Shown: in pieces, positions 16,880-25,846 of the stretch
Numbering within the stretch: the stretch's first letter is position 1
How the letters are laid out: every line of letters begins with the position of its first letter
Origin: Fibrobacter sp.
Lineage (GTDB): Bacteria > Fibrobacterota > Fibrobacteria > Fibrobacterales > Fibrobacteraceae
NCBI GenBank assembly: GCA_024398875.1
Contig: JAKSIJ010000014.1
Coordinates: 1-64,000, forward strand
DNA length: 64,000 nt
Direction of reading: 5' to 3'
Made by a program: the position numbers and the translations under genes
The notes under the pieces: model-generated
Told to the model about the DNA's origin: nothing
Databases searched by the model: none
Seen by the model: the letters and a program-made list of their open reading frames with translations, nothing else

Positions 16880-19729
16880 ATGCCTGAAAAAAATTTATTC
16901 CTCATCGATTCCTACGCCATGGCGTTCCGCATGTTCTACGCTTACAGCCAGAACCCGCTGGTGAACAGCAAGGGCGAAGACGTTTCCATGATGCACGGCT
17001 ACTGGGGAGCTATTCTCCGCATTCTGGCAAAGCACAAGCCCACCCATTTTGCAATCGCCCGCGACGTGGCCCACACCCTTACTTTCAGGCACGAACTTTA
17101 TCCGGATTACAAAGCCAATCGCGGCCCCATGCCCGAAGAAATGGCGGCCCAGATGCCGCTCCTTGGCGAATCCATGGAAGCCAGCGGCATCCCTCTTTTA
17201 GCAGTGCCCGGCTACGAAGCCGACGACGTGATGGCAAGCACCGCCATTGCCGCCTACGAGGAGGGCTTCGACCACATCTTCATTGTCTCGAAAGACAAGG
17301 ACATGTCGCAAATCGTGAACGACAGAATCCATCTGTACCAGCTCACGAAAGGCGCCGACGGCATTGATTTCGGGCCCGAACAGGTGCTGGAGAAATACGG
17401 CCTTCCGCCGGAAAAAATCCGCGATTATCTGGCCCTCATGGGAGACGCCAGCGACAACGTTCCCGGCGTGCCCAAGGTGGGGCCCAAAACCGCCATCCAG
17501 CTTCTCACGGAATATGGCGACATGGACAACATCTACGCTAACCTGGACAAAATCACCAAGAAGGCGCTGCACGATAACCTGGCCAACAATCGCGAGAAGG
17601 CATTCCTTAGCCGGGAACTAGTGACGCTCCAGACAAAGCGGGCCTATTCCGGAAATCTAGACGCCCTGGAATTCAACGGCATCCACAGCGACACCCTAGC
17701 CGATATTTTCAGAGAGCACGAAGTCAACAGCCTCCTCCGCCTGCTGGAAAACGTTCCCAGCAAAACGGGATTTGTAAAGCCCGAAAGCGATGCGAAAAGC
17801 GACGCCCCCATTGCGGCAAGCTTCCCCAAGGAGGAACTCCCCACCTACATCTGCGTGGACACGGAAGCAAAATTTGAGGAGATGAAGGCCGCCTTTAAAA
17901 ACAGCGGCACAGGATGCGAGACAGACTCCGCCCGCAACACTGGTAGCAATACAAAGTGTAATACAATCGGTATTGACACGGAAACGGACGGCCTCGACCC
18001 CATGCAATGCAAGCTCGTGGGGCTCTGCATCAGCCCTGCCGAAAGCAAAGGCTACTACATTCCACTGGGACACACCGACGACATCGGCTTCCCCCTAGAA
18101 ATTCGCGAAGGCGGGAATTTTGATTTTGAAAAGACAAGGGGTTGGCTTGTTACGTTGTTGATGGATTCGAGCCGCAGCTTCATTTTCCACAACGCAAAAT
18201 TTGACCTTCATGTTTTGGCAAGGGCCTTCAGCCTCACGCAAAAGCAAATCAGCGCCATCAATGTGGTGGACACCCTCATTGCGGCATGGATGCTCTCTCC
18301 CGGCTCAACAGGGCTCGGCCTTGACAATCAGGTGATGCAGAATCTGCAGCACGAAATGATTCCCATCGAGAATCTCATCGGACGCGGGAAAAATCAAATC
18401 ACCTTCAACCGTACGCCCACGGCAAAAGCCGCGGAATATGGCGCCGAAGATGCCGTCTATACGCTACGCCTGTGGAAGCCGCTCCAAAAGGAACTGCAAA
18501 AGCGTGATTACGAGAAGTATTTCTTCGAGCAAGAAATGCCCATGCTGAAGGTTCTCTATCAGATGGAATCCGTAGGCATCGCCATCAACGTCCCCACACT
18601 GAAGGAACTCAGCGCGGAACTGGAACGCCGCATCACCCATCTGGAAAAAGAAATCTGCGACATGGCGGGGCTGGAATTCAACATCGGGAGCCCGAAGCAG
18701 TTGGCGGAAGTCCTCTTCGACACCTTGGGCCTTCCTGAAATCAAGAAGCGGAGCACCGACGCGGCCGTCTTGGAAGAACTCAGCGCCCGTGCCCCGCACC
18801 CCATCGTCTTTGCGGTCATCGAATACCGCGAACTCAAGAAGATGCAAAGCACCTATGTGACCGTACTCCCTACCTTGGTGAACCCGGAAACCGGACGCAT
18901 CCACACCAGCTTCATACAGTGGGGCACCGCCACAGGCCGCCTCAGCAGCCGCGACCCCAACCTGCAAAACATCCCCGTCCGGAGTGACTTGGGCAAAAAA
19001 ATCCGCGCCGCATTCGTCCCGAAAAATCCGGAGAAGGACACCATTCTCGCGGTGGACTATTCTCAGATTGAGTTACGCATGCTGGCCCACCTTAGCGGTG
19101 ACGAGGCGCTTTCCAACTCCTACAAGAACGGCGAAGACATCCACGCCCGCACCGCAAGCGCCATCTACGGCGTCCCTATGGACCAGGTTACCAGCGACAT
19201 GCGGCGCGACGCCAAGGTGGTGAACTTCGGTGTGCTCTACGGCATGACCGCCTTCCGCCTCTCCCGCGACCTAAAAATTCCCATGGGTCAGGCCAAAGAC
19301 TTCATCGACGGCTACTTCGGGATGTACAAGGACGTGCAGAAGTTCATCGACAGCACAAAGGCGGCCGCCCATCGGGATGGCTACGTGGAAACCCTTAGCG
19401 GCCGCCGCCGCTACATCGCGGGCATCGACAGCTCCGACCGCATGGAAAGCCAGATGGCGGAACGCATGGCGGTAAACACACCCGTGCAGGGCAGTGCCGC
19501 GGACCTCATCAAGATGGCCATGATTCGCATTCAGAACCGCATCAACGAGGAACAGCTTCCGCTGAAGATGATGCTCCAGGTCCACGACGAACTGGTGTTC
19601 GAATGCCCCAAGGACAAGGTGGAAGAAATGGCCGCCATGGTGAAATCCGAAATGGAAAACGCCATGAAGCTGAACGTGCCCCTGGTCGCAAGCGTGGGCT
19701 TTGGCGAAAACTGGCTCATCGCCCACTAA
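16880..19729 (+). CDS. polA: DNA polymerase I
   Basis: A 949-residue three-domain Pol I acting in repair and Okazaki fragment processing. The 5'-3' exonuclease domain (1 to about 290) has YKANRGPMPEE and the GDASDNVPGVPKVGPKTA helix-hairpin-helix. The 3'-5' proofreading domain keeps its acids: DTE near 365, NAKFD, and YGAED. The polymerase domain has DYSQIELRMLAHLSGD (motif A, about 725), the O-helix RRDAKVVNFGVLYGM and VHDELVFE (motif C, about 900). A low-complexity insert rich in Thr, Asn and Cys precedes the proofreading motif. It follows the barrel-protein gene by 19 bp. Confidence 0.97.
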   Translation: MPEKNLFLIDSYAMAFRMFYAYSQNPLVNSKGEDVSMMHGYWGAILRILAKHKPTHFAIARDVAHTLTFRHELYPDYKANRGPMPEEMAAQMPLLGESMEASGIPLLAVPGYEADDVMASTAIAAYEEGFDHIFIVSKDKDMSQIVNDRIHLYQLTKGADGIDFGPEQVLEKYGLPPEKIRDYLALMGDASDNVPGVPKVGPKTAIQLLTEYGDMDNIYANLDKITKKALHDNLANNREKAFLSRELVTLQTKRAYSGNLDALEFNGIHSDTLADIFREHEVNSLLRLLENVPSKTGFVKPESDAKSDAPIAASFPKEELPTYICVDTEAKFEEMKAAFKNSGTGCETDSARNTGSNTKCNTIGIDTETDGLDPMQCKLVGLCISPAESKGYYIPLGHTDDIGFPLEIREGGNFDFEKTRGWLVTLLMDSSRSFIFHNAKFDLHVLARAFSLTQKQISAINVVDTLIAAWMLSPGSTGLGLDNQVMQNLQHEMIPIENLIGRGKNQITFNRTPTAKAAEYGAEDAVYTLRLWKPLQKELQKRDYEKYFFEQEMPMLKVLYQMESVGIAINVPTLKELSAELERRITHLEKEICDMAGLEFNIGSPKQLAEVLFDTLGLPEIKKRSTDAAVLEELSARAPHPIVFAVIEYRELKKMQSTYVTVLPTLVNPETGRIHTSFIQWGTATGRLSSRDPNLQNIPVRSDLGKKIRAAFVPKNPEKDTILAVDYSQIELRMLAHLSGDEALSNSYKNGEDIHARTASAIYGVPMDQVTSDMRRDAKVVNFGVLYGMTAFRLSRDLKIPMGQAKDFIDGYFGMYKDVQKFIDSTKAAAHRDGYVETLSGRRRYIAGIDSSDRMESQMAERMAVNTPVQGSAADLIKMAMIRIQNRINEEQLPLKMMLQVHDELVFECPKDKVEEMAAMVKSEMENAMKLNVPLVASVGFGENWLIAH

Positions 19730-19754
19730 AATCGCTGCGGCATTCATTAGTTTG

Positions 19755-19777
19755 TATTGACCAAGAAAAGGTCGATA
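19755..19777 (+). promoter_or_regulatory. Inverted repeat over the -35 of the GH5 promoter (possible operator)
   Basis: TATTGACC (19755-19762) and GGTCGATA (19770-19777) form a 7-of-8 inverted repeat with a 7-nt spacer. It covers the -35 hexamer and most of the spacer. Confidence 0.4.
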
Positions 19778-19785
19778 AGTATATT
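19757..19785 (+). promoter_or_regulatory. Sigma-70-type promoter of the GH5 cellulase gene
   Basis: TTGACC (19757-19762) and TATATT (19780-19785) are 17 bp apart. The predicted start near 19792 gives a leader of about 42 nt with AAGGAG before the ATG at 19834. It lies in the 104-bp gap after polA. Confidence 0.65.
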
Positions 19786-19833
19786 AGCAAGGAATGGATT
19801 GGGAGTTTTAAGAAACTCACCCAAGGAGTGTTT

Positions 19834-21915
19834 ATGAATTTGAAATTTATGGGCGTAGCAGCCCTTCTCGCCATCAGTGCGACGACCGCTTTTGCCGACC
19901 TTCCCAAGGCAACCGAACTAGTCAGCAAAATGGGGTTCGGTTACAACATCGGAAACACTTTGGAAGTTCCCGCAAAACAAGGCGGTCCCACAGGATGGGG
20001 CAACCCCATGCCCAGCCCGGATTACATTGATTCCATCCAGAAAGCCGGCTTCAAAACCATCCGCCTGCCTACGGCCTGGTACAGCCACTCCTCCCTTGGC
20101 CAAATCAGCAAAGTCTGGCTCGATTCTGTCCAAACCGTGGTGGACATGTGCATCAAAAGAGATTTGTACGTCGTGATCAATAGCCACTGGGATACGGGTT
20201 GGTTGGAGGATAATGTCTTTGCAGAAAATCAGGAACGCGTTCTTAAATACCAGACAAACTTCTGGAGCCATATTGCCTACCGTTTCAAAGATTACGATGA
20301 GCATGTGATTTTTGCCAGCGCCAATGAACCCGGCGTCAACGACCCCCGTGGCGGTTCCGGTGCAGAATATGCCGACAACGGACAGCTTACTTTTGGCGAC
20401 TCACGTATGAAAATTTTGAAGGCCTACCATGAAGCGGCCATCAAAGCCATTCGCGAAGCTGGCGGGAACAATCCCACCAGAACGATTGTCGTACAAATGC
20501 CGCGAACCGAAATTGACAAGTACGAGCTTCTTGCCCAAAACTTCCCTGAGGACCCTGCTGGCAAAGGCTACATCATGGCCGAAGCCCATTACTATCCTTA
20601 TCAATATTCCTTGATGGAAAAAGATGAGGGTTGGGGCAATCAGTTCTATTACTATGATGGCATGGGCTCCGCCACAGATGCTAGCCATAACATGGGTTCA
20701 GCAGCATCCGTCGTCGGTTCCAAGCTCTATACCGACGCCCAATTTGACAAGTTAAAAAATGCCTTTACTGATAAAGGCATTCCCGTCATCATCGGCGAAA
20801 TGGGTGCCATCAAGCGCATGGATCTTACCGGAGAAAACCTGAGGCTGCACCTTCAAGGCCGCGCCGCCTTCTATGGCTACACCGCCCAGTCCGCAAAAAC
20901 TCACGGCATCATCCCCATCGTTTGGGATACAGGCGCCGAAAACAATAAGAACATGACCATCATCCGCCGCCAGCAGAATGTGGTTCCCACGATTTTTGAC
21001 TACGAAGTTCTCAACGCCCTTCGTGAAGCTTACAGCATGCCCCCCCTGGAAGGCAACTCCATCGATAGCTATGTCAATAAAAGTCTAGACGACAGCGAAA
21101 AATCCTTCAAGGCCACCTATCAATTCCAGGGTGACACCGCAGAAACCGGAACACTCTCCTACAAGTTCAGCGCTCAGGATTGGAGCCAATATAAGGCCAT
21201 CTCCTTCGACATGAGTTTCGATGGATCAGCCGATGCAAGCTGGTCTGCAGTTGTCTTCTTCAACATGTCCGGAAATTGGGACTGGAAGCAGACTGATCTA
21301 GGTTCTATTTCAAACTTAAACGGCTCAAAGAGAACCTATACCGTTTCCTTTGACGGTTCCTCCTCTCCATCCATTGCCTTCACCGATCAAAGCAAGGTTG
21401 TGGCCTTTGGCATCAATGTCCAGGGAACTCACGTCACTGGAAATATCGAGTTGGACAACTTCACCTTGATCAAGAAAGATGATTCCAAAGTTACCCTTCT
21501 GGATTTCAACAAGGGCGAAGAAATGGAAACCGGCGGCATCGCCTCTGTCGCAAATAGTTCTACCGGCATTGGTGAAAAAATCAACTTCGTCTTCAAGGCA
21601 AATTCCTACACTGACAACTTCACTTATGAAAACACCATTACAGAACCGCTGAAAATCGTAAGCCACCATCTCGCAGCAAATAAGTTGATGGTCCGCGCCC
21701 TCCCCGGTGCTGTGCAGGCGGTGTTCACCACAGCCAATAGCGGGCGCACTTCCGCAAAGCTCATGAACAGCCTCGGCCAGGTCATCGCCCGCGCGGATTT
21801 CAATGCCGTTCCAGGTGCCAACGCAATACAGCTCAACACGAGCTTCCGCGGTCCGGCATTCCTCATCGTGAAGCAGGGCAGCCAGCAGTACACCGCCAAG
21901 GTGATGCTCCGCTAA
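19834..21915 (+). CDS. Secreted GH5 endoglucanase with carbohydrate-binding-like domain and C-terminal sorting-type tail
   Basis: A 693-residue secreted cellulase. The signal peptide is MNLKFMGVAALLAISATTAFA. The GH5 catalytic domain (about 25-400) has the family start GFGYNIGNTLE, the acid/base Glu near 165 in ANEPG and the nucleophile Glu near 322 in IGEMGA. A beta-sandwich of about 150 residues follows (roughly 430-560), ending IELDNFTLI, in the style of CBM11/CBM4-like modules. The last 75 residues (SAKLMNSLGQVIARADF to the basic end YTAKVMLR) resemble a T9SS type A tail. AAGGAG precedes the ATG. The frame is open 77 codons upstream, but that region overlaps polA and is not coding. Confidence 0.93.
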   Translation: MNLKFMGVAALLAISATTAFADLPKATELVSKMGFGYNIGNTLEVPAKQGGPTGWGNPMPSPDYIDSIQKAGFKTIRLPTAWYSHSSLGQISKVWLDSVQTVVDMCIKRDLYVVINSHWDTGWLEDNVFAENQERVLKYQTNFWSHIAYRFKDYDEHVIFASANEPGVNDPRGGSGAEYADNGQLTFGDSRMKILKAYHEAAIKAIREAGGNNPTRTIVVQMPRTEIDKYELLAQNFPEDPAGKGYIMAEAHYYPYQYSLMEKDEGWGNQFYYYDGMGSATDASHNMGSAASVVGSKLYTDAQFDKLKNAFTDKGIPVIIGEMGAIKRMDLTGENLRLHLQGRAAFYGYTAQSAKTHGIIPIVWDTGAENNKNMTIIRRQQNVVPTIFDYEVLNALREAYSMPPLEGNSIDSYVNKSLDDSEKSFKATYQFQGDTAETGTLSYKFSAQDWSQYKAISFDMSFDGSADASWSAVVFFNMSGNWDWKQTDLGSISNLNGSKRTYTVSFDGSSSPSIAFTDQSKVVAFGINVQGTHVTGNIELDNFTLIKKDDSKVTLLDFNKGEEMETGGIASVANSSTGIGEKINFVFKANSYTDNFTYENTITEPLKIVSHHLAANKLMVRALPGAVQAVFTTANSGRTSAKLMNSLGQVIARADFNAVPGANAIQLNTSFRGPAFLIVKQGSQQYTAKVMLR

Positions 21916-22004
21916 GGTCCGGCGCAGTCATAACCAGATACACGATTACAGCAGCGCCCGAAATAGATGCACCGCGTCCAAATAAGCGACATTGACTATA
22001 CAAA

Positions 22005-22032
22005 AAATCCGTCGGCGCTAGCCGGCGGATTT
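22005..22032. terminator. Bidirectional terminator between the GH5 gene and the convergent unknown gene
   Basis: A 12-bp stem (AAATCCGTCGGC with GCCGGCGGATTT, one G-U) and a GCTA loop, flanked by A-runs on the left and T-runs on the right. It serves the GH5 gene on plus and the gene ending at 22054 on minus. Confidence 0.85.
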
Positions 22033-22053
22033 TCATTTCCACGAAAAGAAGTC

Positions 22054-22692
22054 TTAGCCTTCTTCCAAAGCTTCCTTGTATTCGTCCACAGTAGCGATGT
22101 ATTCGTCAATCATATCCTGCTTGGAATCCAAATAAGCAAGAATCTGATTCAGATGCTCCTTCTGGAACACCGCCTTCAACTGACGGCTGGCGTGGCCCTT
22201 GTAGCCCCACTCCTTCAAAATCTCGTCCGTCACCACAAAGGAATCCGCCATGGAGACAAAACGCATAGGGCCATAAACTGCCCAGTTGTGTTCCATCTGC
22301 ATGCATTCCGGTTCTTCCATATTGGGGTTGGCCATGTACCGCTGGATGTGGCGGGTACGCACGTCCTTAATCTTATCGATGCGCATGTAACCCATAATCA
22401 AATACTTGTTCCGCATTTCGGAATCGCTGAGGCCCTCGTAGCGAGTGCCAAAAAGAATGTAGCGGCTCTTGGCGCGCACAATGGCGTTGATGTTCTTCAC
22501 ATTGCAGCAGCTCATGAGGCCGTAGGTGCTGGTTTCGTAGTTGGGTTCATAGAAGAAGCCCTTGCCATTTTCGTTCAACTGGTCACGGACCGGCATTTCG
22601 GACTGGTGACTGGTTTCCACATAAAGCAAACTACCGGCGGCATTACCACGATAGTCTTGCCAACCTTCGAGATTGATTTGAGTCTTCGGCAT
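22054..22692 (-). CDS. Conserved-looking soluble protein, unknown
   Basis: A 212-residue protein without signal peptide or membrane helix; no family recognised. It has a CCNV pair near residue 60, a basic stretch RTRHIQRYM and an acidic C-terminal helix (YIATVDEYKEALEEG). ATG 22692 (MPKTQINLEG) is chosen over a TTG at 22728; GGAGTGG lies upstream. A TATAAT sits on the minus strand at 22754-22759, suggesting its own promoter between it and murI. It ends at the shared terminator with the GH5 gene. Confidence 0.6.
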   Translation of the reverse strand: MPKTQINLEGWQDYRGNAAGSLLYVETSHQSEMPVRDQLNENGKGFFYEPNYETSTYGLMSCCNVKNINAIVRAKSRYILFGTRYEGLSDSEMRNKYLIMGYMRIDKIKDVRTRHIQRYMANPNMEEPECMQMEHNWAVYGPMRFVSMADSFVVTDEILKEWGYKGHASRQLKAVFQKEHLNQILAYLDSKQDMIDEYIATVDEYKEALEEG

Positions 22693-22823
22693 TTTAACTT
22701 CCACTCCAAAAAAGTGATACTCTACCAAACCGCCAACCAGGGTAGGCAGTCTGATTATAAAAATAATACAAGCGGACCTAAACAGGTTCGTTAGTAACCA
22801 ATTGCAAAATACAATTTTACAGG

Positions 22824-23633
22824 CTAGAAGGTTAGGGATTCCGCCGAAATATCCTTCATTCCAAAGAGATTTGCCCCTTTTTCAAAGAATTTCGCGGTAT
22901 CGGAGGTCAAAAATGCGGTTTTTCCGCCCTTGGTTAGGCGAGCATCCATCTCCGGATGGCGGCGGAGGTAGTCCACGGTCTTGCCGGCGACGATATCCCC
23001 CTGGAACACCAGGTTCACCTGAGGCGGAAGTGCAGCCCGGATGGCGGCCGTGAGGAGCGGGTAATGAGTGCAGGCCAGAAGCACCGTGTCGATTTTTGGA
23101 TCGGCGGCCAGGAGGGCGTCCACATCTTTTTTCACGAAGTAGCTGGCGCCCTCGGTATCGCCCTCACCGCATTCCACCAGCGGCACCCACATGGGGCAGG
23201 CATGCTGCGTCACCGTGAGGTTCGGGAAGAACTTCTGAATCTCCAGAACGTAGCTCTGGCTAGAAACCGTACCCGCAGTCGCAAAAATTCCCACATGGCC
23301 GGTGCGGCTGAACTTCCCGATTTCCTCTGCCGTCGGGCGGATGATTCCAAGCACGCGGCGGTCCGGGAATTCAAAGGGCAGCACATCCTGCTGAATGCTC
23401 CGGAGCGCCCGGGCGCTTGCCGTGTTGCAGGCGAGAATCACCAAAGGGCAACCGCGGGCAAAAAGCGTGCGGACCGATTCCAGCGTATAGCGGTAGATGG
23501 TCTCGAAACTGCGGGAGCCATAAGGCGCCCGGGCGTTATCCCCCAGGTACAAAAAATCATAAGCCGGAAGAGCCTTCTGCAGATCCCTCAAAATCGTGAG
23601 GCCGCCAAAGCCAGAATCAAAGACACCTATCAT
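22824..23633 (-). CDS. murI: Glutamate racemase
   Basis: MurI makes D-glutamate for peptidoglycan. The protein has 269 residues. Catalytic cysteines are in LACNTASA and LLACTHYPLL; the N-terminal GVFDSGFGGLTI and YLGDNARAPYG blocks are diagnostic. Its ATG overlaps the stop of the helicase-acyltransferase gene (ATGA), so translation is probably coupled. This ties cell-wall precursor supply to the lipid-related gene upstream. Confidence 0.96.
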   Translation of the reverse strand: MIGVFDSGFGGLTILRDLQKALPAYDFLYLGDNARAPYGSRSFETIYRYTLESVRTLFARGCPLVILACNTASARALRSIQQDVLPFEFPDRRVLGIIRPTAEEIGKFSRTGHVGIFATAGTVSSQSYVLEIQKFFPNLTVTQHACPMWVPLVECGEGDTEGASYFVKKDVDALLAADPKIDTVLLACTHYPLLTAAIRAALPPQVNLVFQGDIVAGKTVDYLRRHPEMDARLTKGGKTAFLTSDTAKFFEKGANLFGMKDISAESLTF

Positions 23634-25789
23634 AGGGCGGCCTCCATCTGGGCGCGAACCACATGCATCAAATCCTTCTTCGGGTCTAACGTCCCCCGTT
23701 CACGAAGGAGAGCGCCCACATCCATAGGGGGAAGCACTCGTGCAGACACCTTCTGCATCCCCGTATTCTTTCGGGATTCCCAAACACTTCTCGTACCTTT
23801 CAGCACCACTGGAAGAATAATGGCCTCCGCTTCCATAGCCAGGCGGAATCCTCCGCTCTTAAAGGGAAGCATCGTGCCCTTCTTGCTGCGGGTCCCTTCA
23901 GGGAATACAAATATCCGGGAACCTGTTCCCGCCTTCATCACCTCGCGAATGGCATCAGCGCCACCGCCCTTTTTGCGGTTGATGAAGATGCAGCCCAGCT
24001 TCTTCATCCAGAAATTCAGGAAGGGAATCATTCCCAGTTCCTCTTTCGCAATGAAGCCGATAGTCCTTTCTAGCGTCAAGAAGATAACGGGAATGTCGGC
24101 GTAGGAACTATGGTTCCCCACCACAAACACCGGGCGGCTCCAATCCACTTTGGCAAGCATGGCCTGGTCTTCAATGGAGAGGTCTATGCGAAGCACCTTC
24201 ATGCAGAACCGTGAGAAATTCTGAACCTTCTTCTCCAACCAAATATCAAGAGTCTTGCGGCCAAATACAAAAACAAAAGGCAGCATCAAGATATGGAGCA
24301 GCATGTAGCCAAGCACCACAGCCACCACATAAATCTTATAAAAAATAATCGGCATCTTCGAATCCGGATATTGGGGCGTTACCTTGGGCAAGAACCGGGA
24401 TGGCTTGAAATTCATCAGCCGACCTTTCCAATGACGCCTTGAACAATATAATAAATGTAAATGGGCCTCCGCTCGGGTCACTCCCACATAATACAGGCGC
24501 CGCTCCTCATCCAGCTGCTTTTTCCGCGCTTTGAAACTGCCATCGCACTCCCCCGGCGTGAGTTTTTCCGCCAGTCCCGCATAAAAAACCACCGCATACT
24601 GGAGGCCTTTGGACCCGTGGACCGTTTCCACATGGATGCCATCCTCCACCATCAAATCCTCCCCCAAGGGCGCCCCTGCGATAGGGAACCCCGCATCCTT
24701 CAGCGCCACCTCGTAATAAAGCCGCTGCCGGTTGTAGCGCACCAGGATGGCGAAGTTCTTCCACTTCAAATCGTAGGCATCCCGAAAGTCCTTGATGCGG
24801 GCGATAATCTTCGTCATCTCCTCCACCGGATTTTCCGACACCCAGATTTCCGGTTTGCGGTTCTCCCGAAACAATGGATTCCCGCCGGAGCCTTTGGGGT
24901 TCCCGGCCCGAAGTACTTTGCGGAGGCGGAGCGGCTTCTTTTCAAAAATGAGGTTCGCCAGATGGAGAATGTTTGAGGTGGAACGGTAATTCCACTCCAG
25001 GCGAATGAGCGTGCTCTCCTTGAAGTCCTCGCAAAAGCGGTTGATGTTCCCGATGTCTGCGCCGCGGAATCCATAGATGGCCTGGTCGTCATCCCCCACC
25101 ACGAAAAGTGCGCGACGATTCCCCAAGAGATTTTTCACCATGCGATACTGGGAGGGATTGATGTCCTGATATTCATCCACCAGGATTTCTTCCCATAGGT
25201 TTTGAAAAAATGTTCGGGCAGCCTCATGCCGTTCCAGCAATTGGATGGCGAGGTAGATGAGGTCTTCGAAAACCACCTGGCCCGATTCCAAAACACTCTC
25301 CCGCAAGCGCTGCAGTTTTGCCTCCAGCCGTGGCGGATAGTTCCCGCTGAAAAGTTCCTCCCGATTTACAGTGCCTGCAGGAATGCGCAACTCCCGCAAC
25401 CGCGCGAGAAAATTTTCGCCGGCGGAATCCTTAGGCGATGGCATCTTCTTCATGCCCACCATCTCATAGGCAAACCGCCCCTCAATCTTCTGCTTCAGCA
25501 TGAAGAGCGCCAGAGAATGGAAGGTGCAGAGCCGCACGCCTGCATCCGGAAACAACTTCTGCACCCGCTCCCGCATTTCTGCGGCGGCCTTCGCGGTAAA
25601 AGTCAATGCCAGAATTTTCTCTGGCGCAACGCCCGAGGCAATGCGGTATTGAATCCGCTTGGTGAGCACGGAAGTCTTTCCCGAGCCCGCACCCGCCAAT
25701 ATCAAAAGTTGTCCATCCCTTTCGTGATCGTGCAGCACCGCCGCACGCTGGTCAGCGTTCAGGCCTTCCAAGATGCTACTCGCATCCAT
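23630..25789 (-). CDS. Apparent fusion: compact UvrD-type helicase with PlsC-type acyltransferase
   Basis: One uninterrupted 719-codon frame carries two unrelated enzymes. Residues 1 to about 465 are a superfamily 1A helicase: Walker A GAGSGKTS (33-40), motif Ia TFTAKAAAEM, motif II VDEYQD (about 204-208), GDDDQAIYGFRGAD, WNYRST, VHGSKGLQYAVVF and YVGVTRAEAHL. It is far shorter than PcrA/UvrD (about 700), chiefly between motifs IV and V where the 2B domain would be. Residues 479-719 are a complete 1-acyl-glycerol-3-phosphate acyltransferase: two hydrophobic segments, NHSSYAD (HxxxxD near 559-563) and FPEGTRS. Met479 (24355) could be an internal start for a free PlsC, but no strong ribosome-binding site is seen there. 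GAGGAAAT precedes ATG 25789. The stop overlaps murI. Confidence 0.85.
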   Translation of the reverse strand: MDASSILEGLNADQRAAVLHDHERDGQLLILAGAGSGKTSVLTKRIQYRIASGVAPEKILALTFTAKAAAEMRERVQKLFPDAGVRLCTFHSLALFMLKQKIEGRFAYEMVGMKKMPSPKDSAGENFLARLRELRIPAGTVNREELFSGNYPPRLEAKLQRLRESVLESGQVVFEDLIYLAIQLLERHEAARTFFQNLWEEILVDEYQDINPSQYRMVKNLLGNRRALFVVGDDDQAIYGFRGADIGNINRFCEDFKESTLIRLEWNYRSTSNILHLANLIFEKKPLRLRKVLRAGNPKGSGGNPLFRENRKPEIWVSENPVEEMTKIIARIKDFRDAYDLKWKNFAILVRYNRQRLYYEVALKDAGFPIAGAPLGEDLMVEDGIHVETVHGSKGLQYAVVFYAGLAEKLTPGECDGSFKARKKQLDEERRLYYVGVTRAEAHLHLLYCSRRHWKGRLMNFKPSRFLPKVTPQYPDSKMPIIFYKIYVVAVVLGYMLLHILMLPFVFVFGRKTLDIWLEKKVQNFSRFCMKVLRIDLSIEDQAMLAKVDWSRPVFVVGNHSSYADIPVIFLTLERTIGFIAKEELGMIPFLNFWMKKLGCIFINRKKGGGADAIREVMKAGTGSRIFVFPEGTRSKKGTMLPFKSGGFRLAMEAEAIILPVVLKGTRSVWESRKNTGMQKVSARVLPPMDVGALLRERGTLDPKKDLMHVVRAQMEAAL

Positions 25790-25846
25790 ATTTCCTCGTG
25801 TGGAATGCGGCGCCCCCGATTTGCGCCCGCGGGATATATAAAGAGG

